Shown piece by piece: positions 63,411-64,000 of a stretch of DNA of 64,000 nucleotides. The notes beneath the pieces were generated by a model. That model saw only the letters and a list, made by a program, of their open reading frames with translations. It was not told where the DNA came from and ran no database searches. Origin of the DNA: Phylloscopus collybita. Its lineage: Eukaryota > Chordata > Aves > Passeriformes > Phylloscopidae. Each line of letters starts with the position of its first letter. The stretch's first letter is position 1. The position numbers and the translations under genes are program-made. Where the stretch lies: assembly GCA_027886175.1 (NCBI GenBank), contig JAJNNQ010000096.1, positions 124,001-188,000 on the forward strand, read 5' to 3'.

Positions 63411-63476
63411 TGTCCAGGGGGGTTTAAAACCTGGCCAGGGGGGTCTGGGATCTGTACAGGGGGGTTGCAGACCCTG
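63411..63476 (+). repeat. Short G-run repeat (caggggggt) x3
   Basis: Three copies of ccaggggggt or acaggggggt about 27 bases apart, plus a ggg nearby; a candidate G-quadruplex in the upstream intron. Confidence 0.6.
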
Positions 63477-63599
63477 GCACAGACCCCAGACAGGCAAGGG
63501 CCTCGACTACAGTCCATGGGAAAAGCTACCAACACTATGGGAGGAATTGCAAGCCCTCAAAGGTAATAGAAAGTAATAATATTTTCACATTTGGGGTTA

Positions 63600-64000
63600 T
63601 AAAATAGGAATGACCAGAGACAAGATGGAGGATTCTGGACATTGCCCTGGGGTCTTCTCCTTCTTCTTCGTCTCCATCTCTTGCAGTGATGATGACACTA
63701 AGTAACTTTAGAGAGATTGGGTTAGAGTAGAAGACGCCTGTTTAGTGCAGAGTACAGATATTGGTTCATAATTGTAAATAATGTGCACATTTTTTATCTG
63801 TCTATAAGATGACGAGCCTGGGGCAGGCGGGCAGTCGTCACCTGTTGCCCGTGCTGTCCAGACCTTGGCCGAGCTCAGAGAAAAGAATTGTGATAAGATA
63901 AAATAAACAAGAAGAACAACCTTGAAAAGGAGCACCTAAAGACTCCTCGTTGTCTCTGCGGGCGGCTCGAGGCTTTCCGGAGGACAAAGGGCAAAGACCA
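63600..64000 (+). mobile_element. ERV-type LTR, cut by the window edge
   Basis: It has an AT-rich U3-like part, AATAAA at 63902-63907, then an R/U5-like GC-rich end (ctcctcgttgtctctgcggg). This order is typical of bird ERV LTRs. Whether it is solo or the 5' LTR of a provirus cannot be told, because the sequence stops. The left edge is uncertain. It is antisense to SCRIB. Confidence 0.6.

Larger units (their letters stand above)
60551..64000 (-). other. SCRIB: SCRIB intron upstream of PDZ1 exon (partial)
   Basis: 3.45 kb to the window edge. It holds two CR1 pieces, the G-run repeat and the truncated LTR. The acidic linker exon expected before PDZ1 is not seen, so it lies beyond 64000. Confidence 0.6.

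Noticed and set aside
63640..63700. Pyrimidine tract plus cag at 63650-63686 resembling a plus-strand splice acceptor
   Set aside because: It lies in the LTR and on the strand opposite to SCRIB; no exon follows.
60551..64000. Possible acidic linker exon before PDZ1
   Set aside because: No in-phase Glu-rich segment with splice sites was seen on the minus strand.

Overview
The window is vertebrate nuclear DNA and almost certainly avian. It is sprinkled with short CR1 LINE 3' ends (a recurring tail like 'aaggtcccttccaacccaaacca') and holds two ERV-type LTRs that resemble songbird families. I infer a passerine; the protein code does not prove it. There is no prokaryotic, CRISPR or phage content.

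One gene dominates: the 3' half of SCRIB (Scribble planar cell polarity protein), on the minus strand, so it reads from high to low coordinates. I could join 30 coding exons between 60550 and 7570 in one continuous frame: 3801 bp, 1266 codons plus TAG. Every intron is GT-AG except one probable GC-AG. The exons give, in order, PDZ1 (60550-56700), PDZ2 (56580-50870), PDZ3 (50180-48770), PDZ4 (48418-45230), a short charged helical stretch (44441-40741), and a long, probably disordered tail rich in Pro and Ser with several helical segments, ending in TAG at 7570. The 5' half (leucine-rich repeats and linker) lies beyond 64000. The 3' UTR probably runs to a poly(A) signal at 5589-5594. The tail is longer than the mammalian proteins I know. 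It carries extra in-phase exons (two look like cassette exons: 16531-16695 and 34181-34249), three NPF tripeptides, and three copies of a short motif of the type (L/F)DYRxxAA(L/I/V)PSS.

Layout. 1-5570: sequence downstream of SCRIB with CR1 fragments, a CpG island with CRE, E-box and CCAAT elements (about 2140-3500) that grades into GC-rich tandem repeats, and a 61-bp tandem repeat (4583-4955). 5570-7569: 3' UTR. 7570-60550: SCRIB exons and introns. Several introns are filled by kilobase-scale minisatellites (24950-26140, 30735-32035, 45420-46790, 56812-58915), often within a few tens of bases of an exon. A solo LTR lies at about 20599-21222. 60551-64000: the intron upstream of the PDZ1 exon, ending in a second LTR cut by the window edge.

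Scribble is a cortical scaffold of epithelial basolateral membranes and synapses. Its four PDZ domains bind C-termini of partner proteins such as beta-PIX, Vangl2 and APC (known for the family). I found no previously undescribed system. The most interesting signals are the alternative exons, the repeated tail motifs, the exon-hugging minisatellites, and one unrecognised coding-like fragment at 42426-42878.
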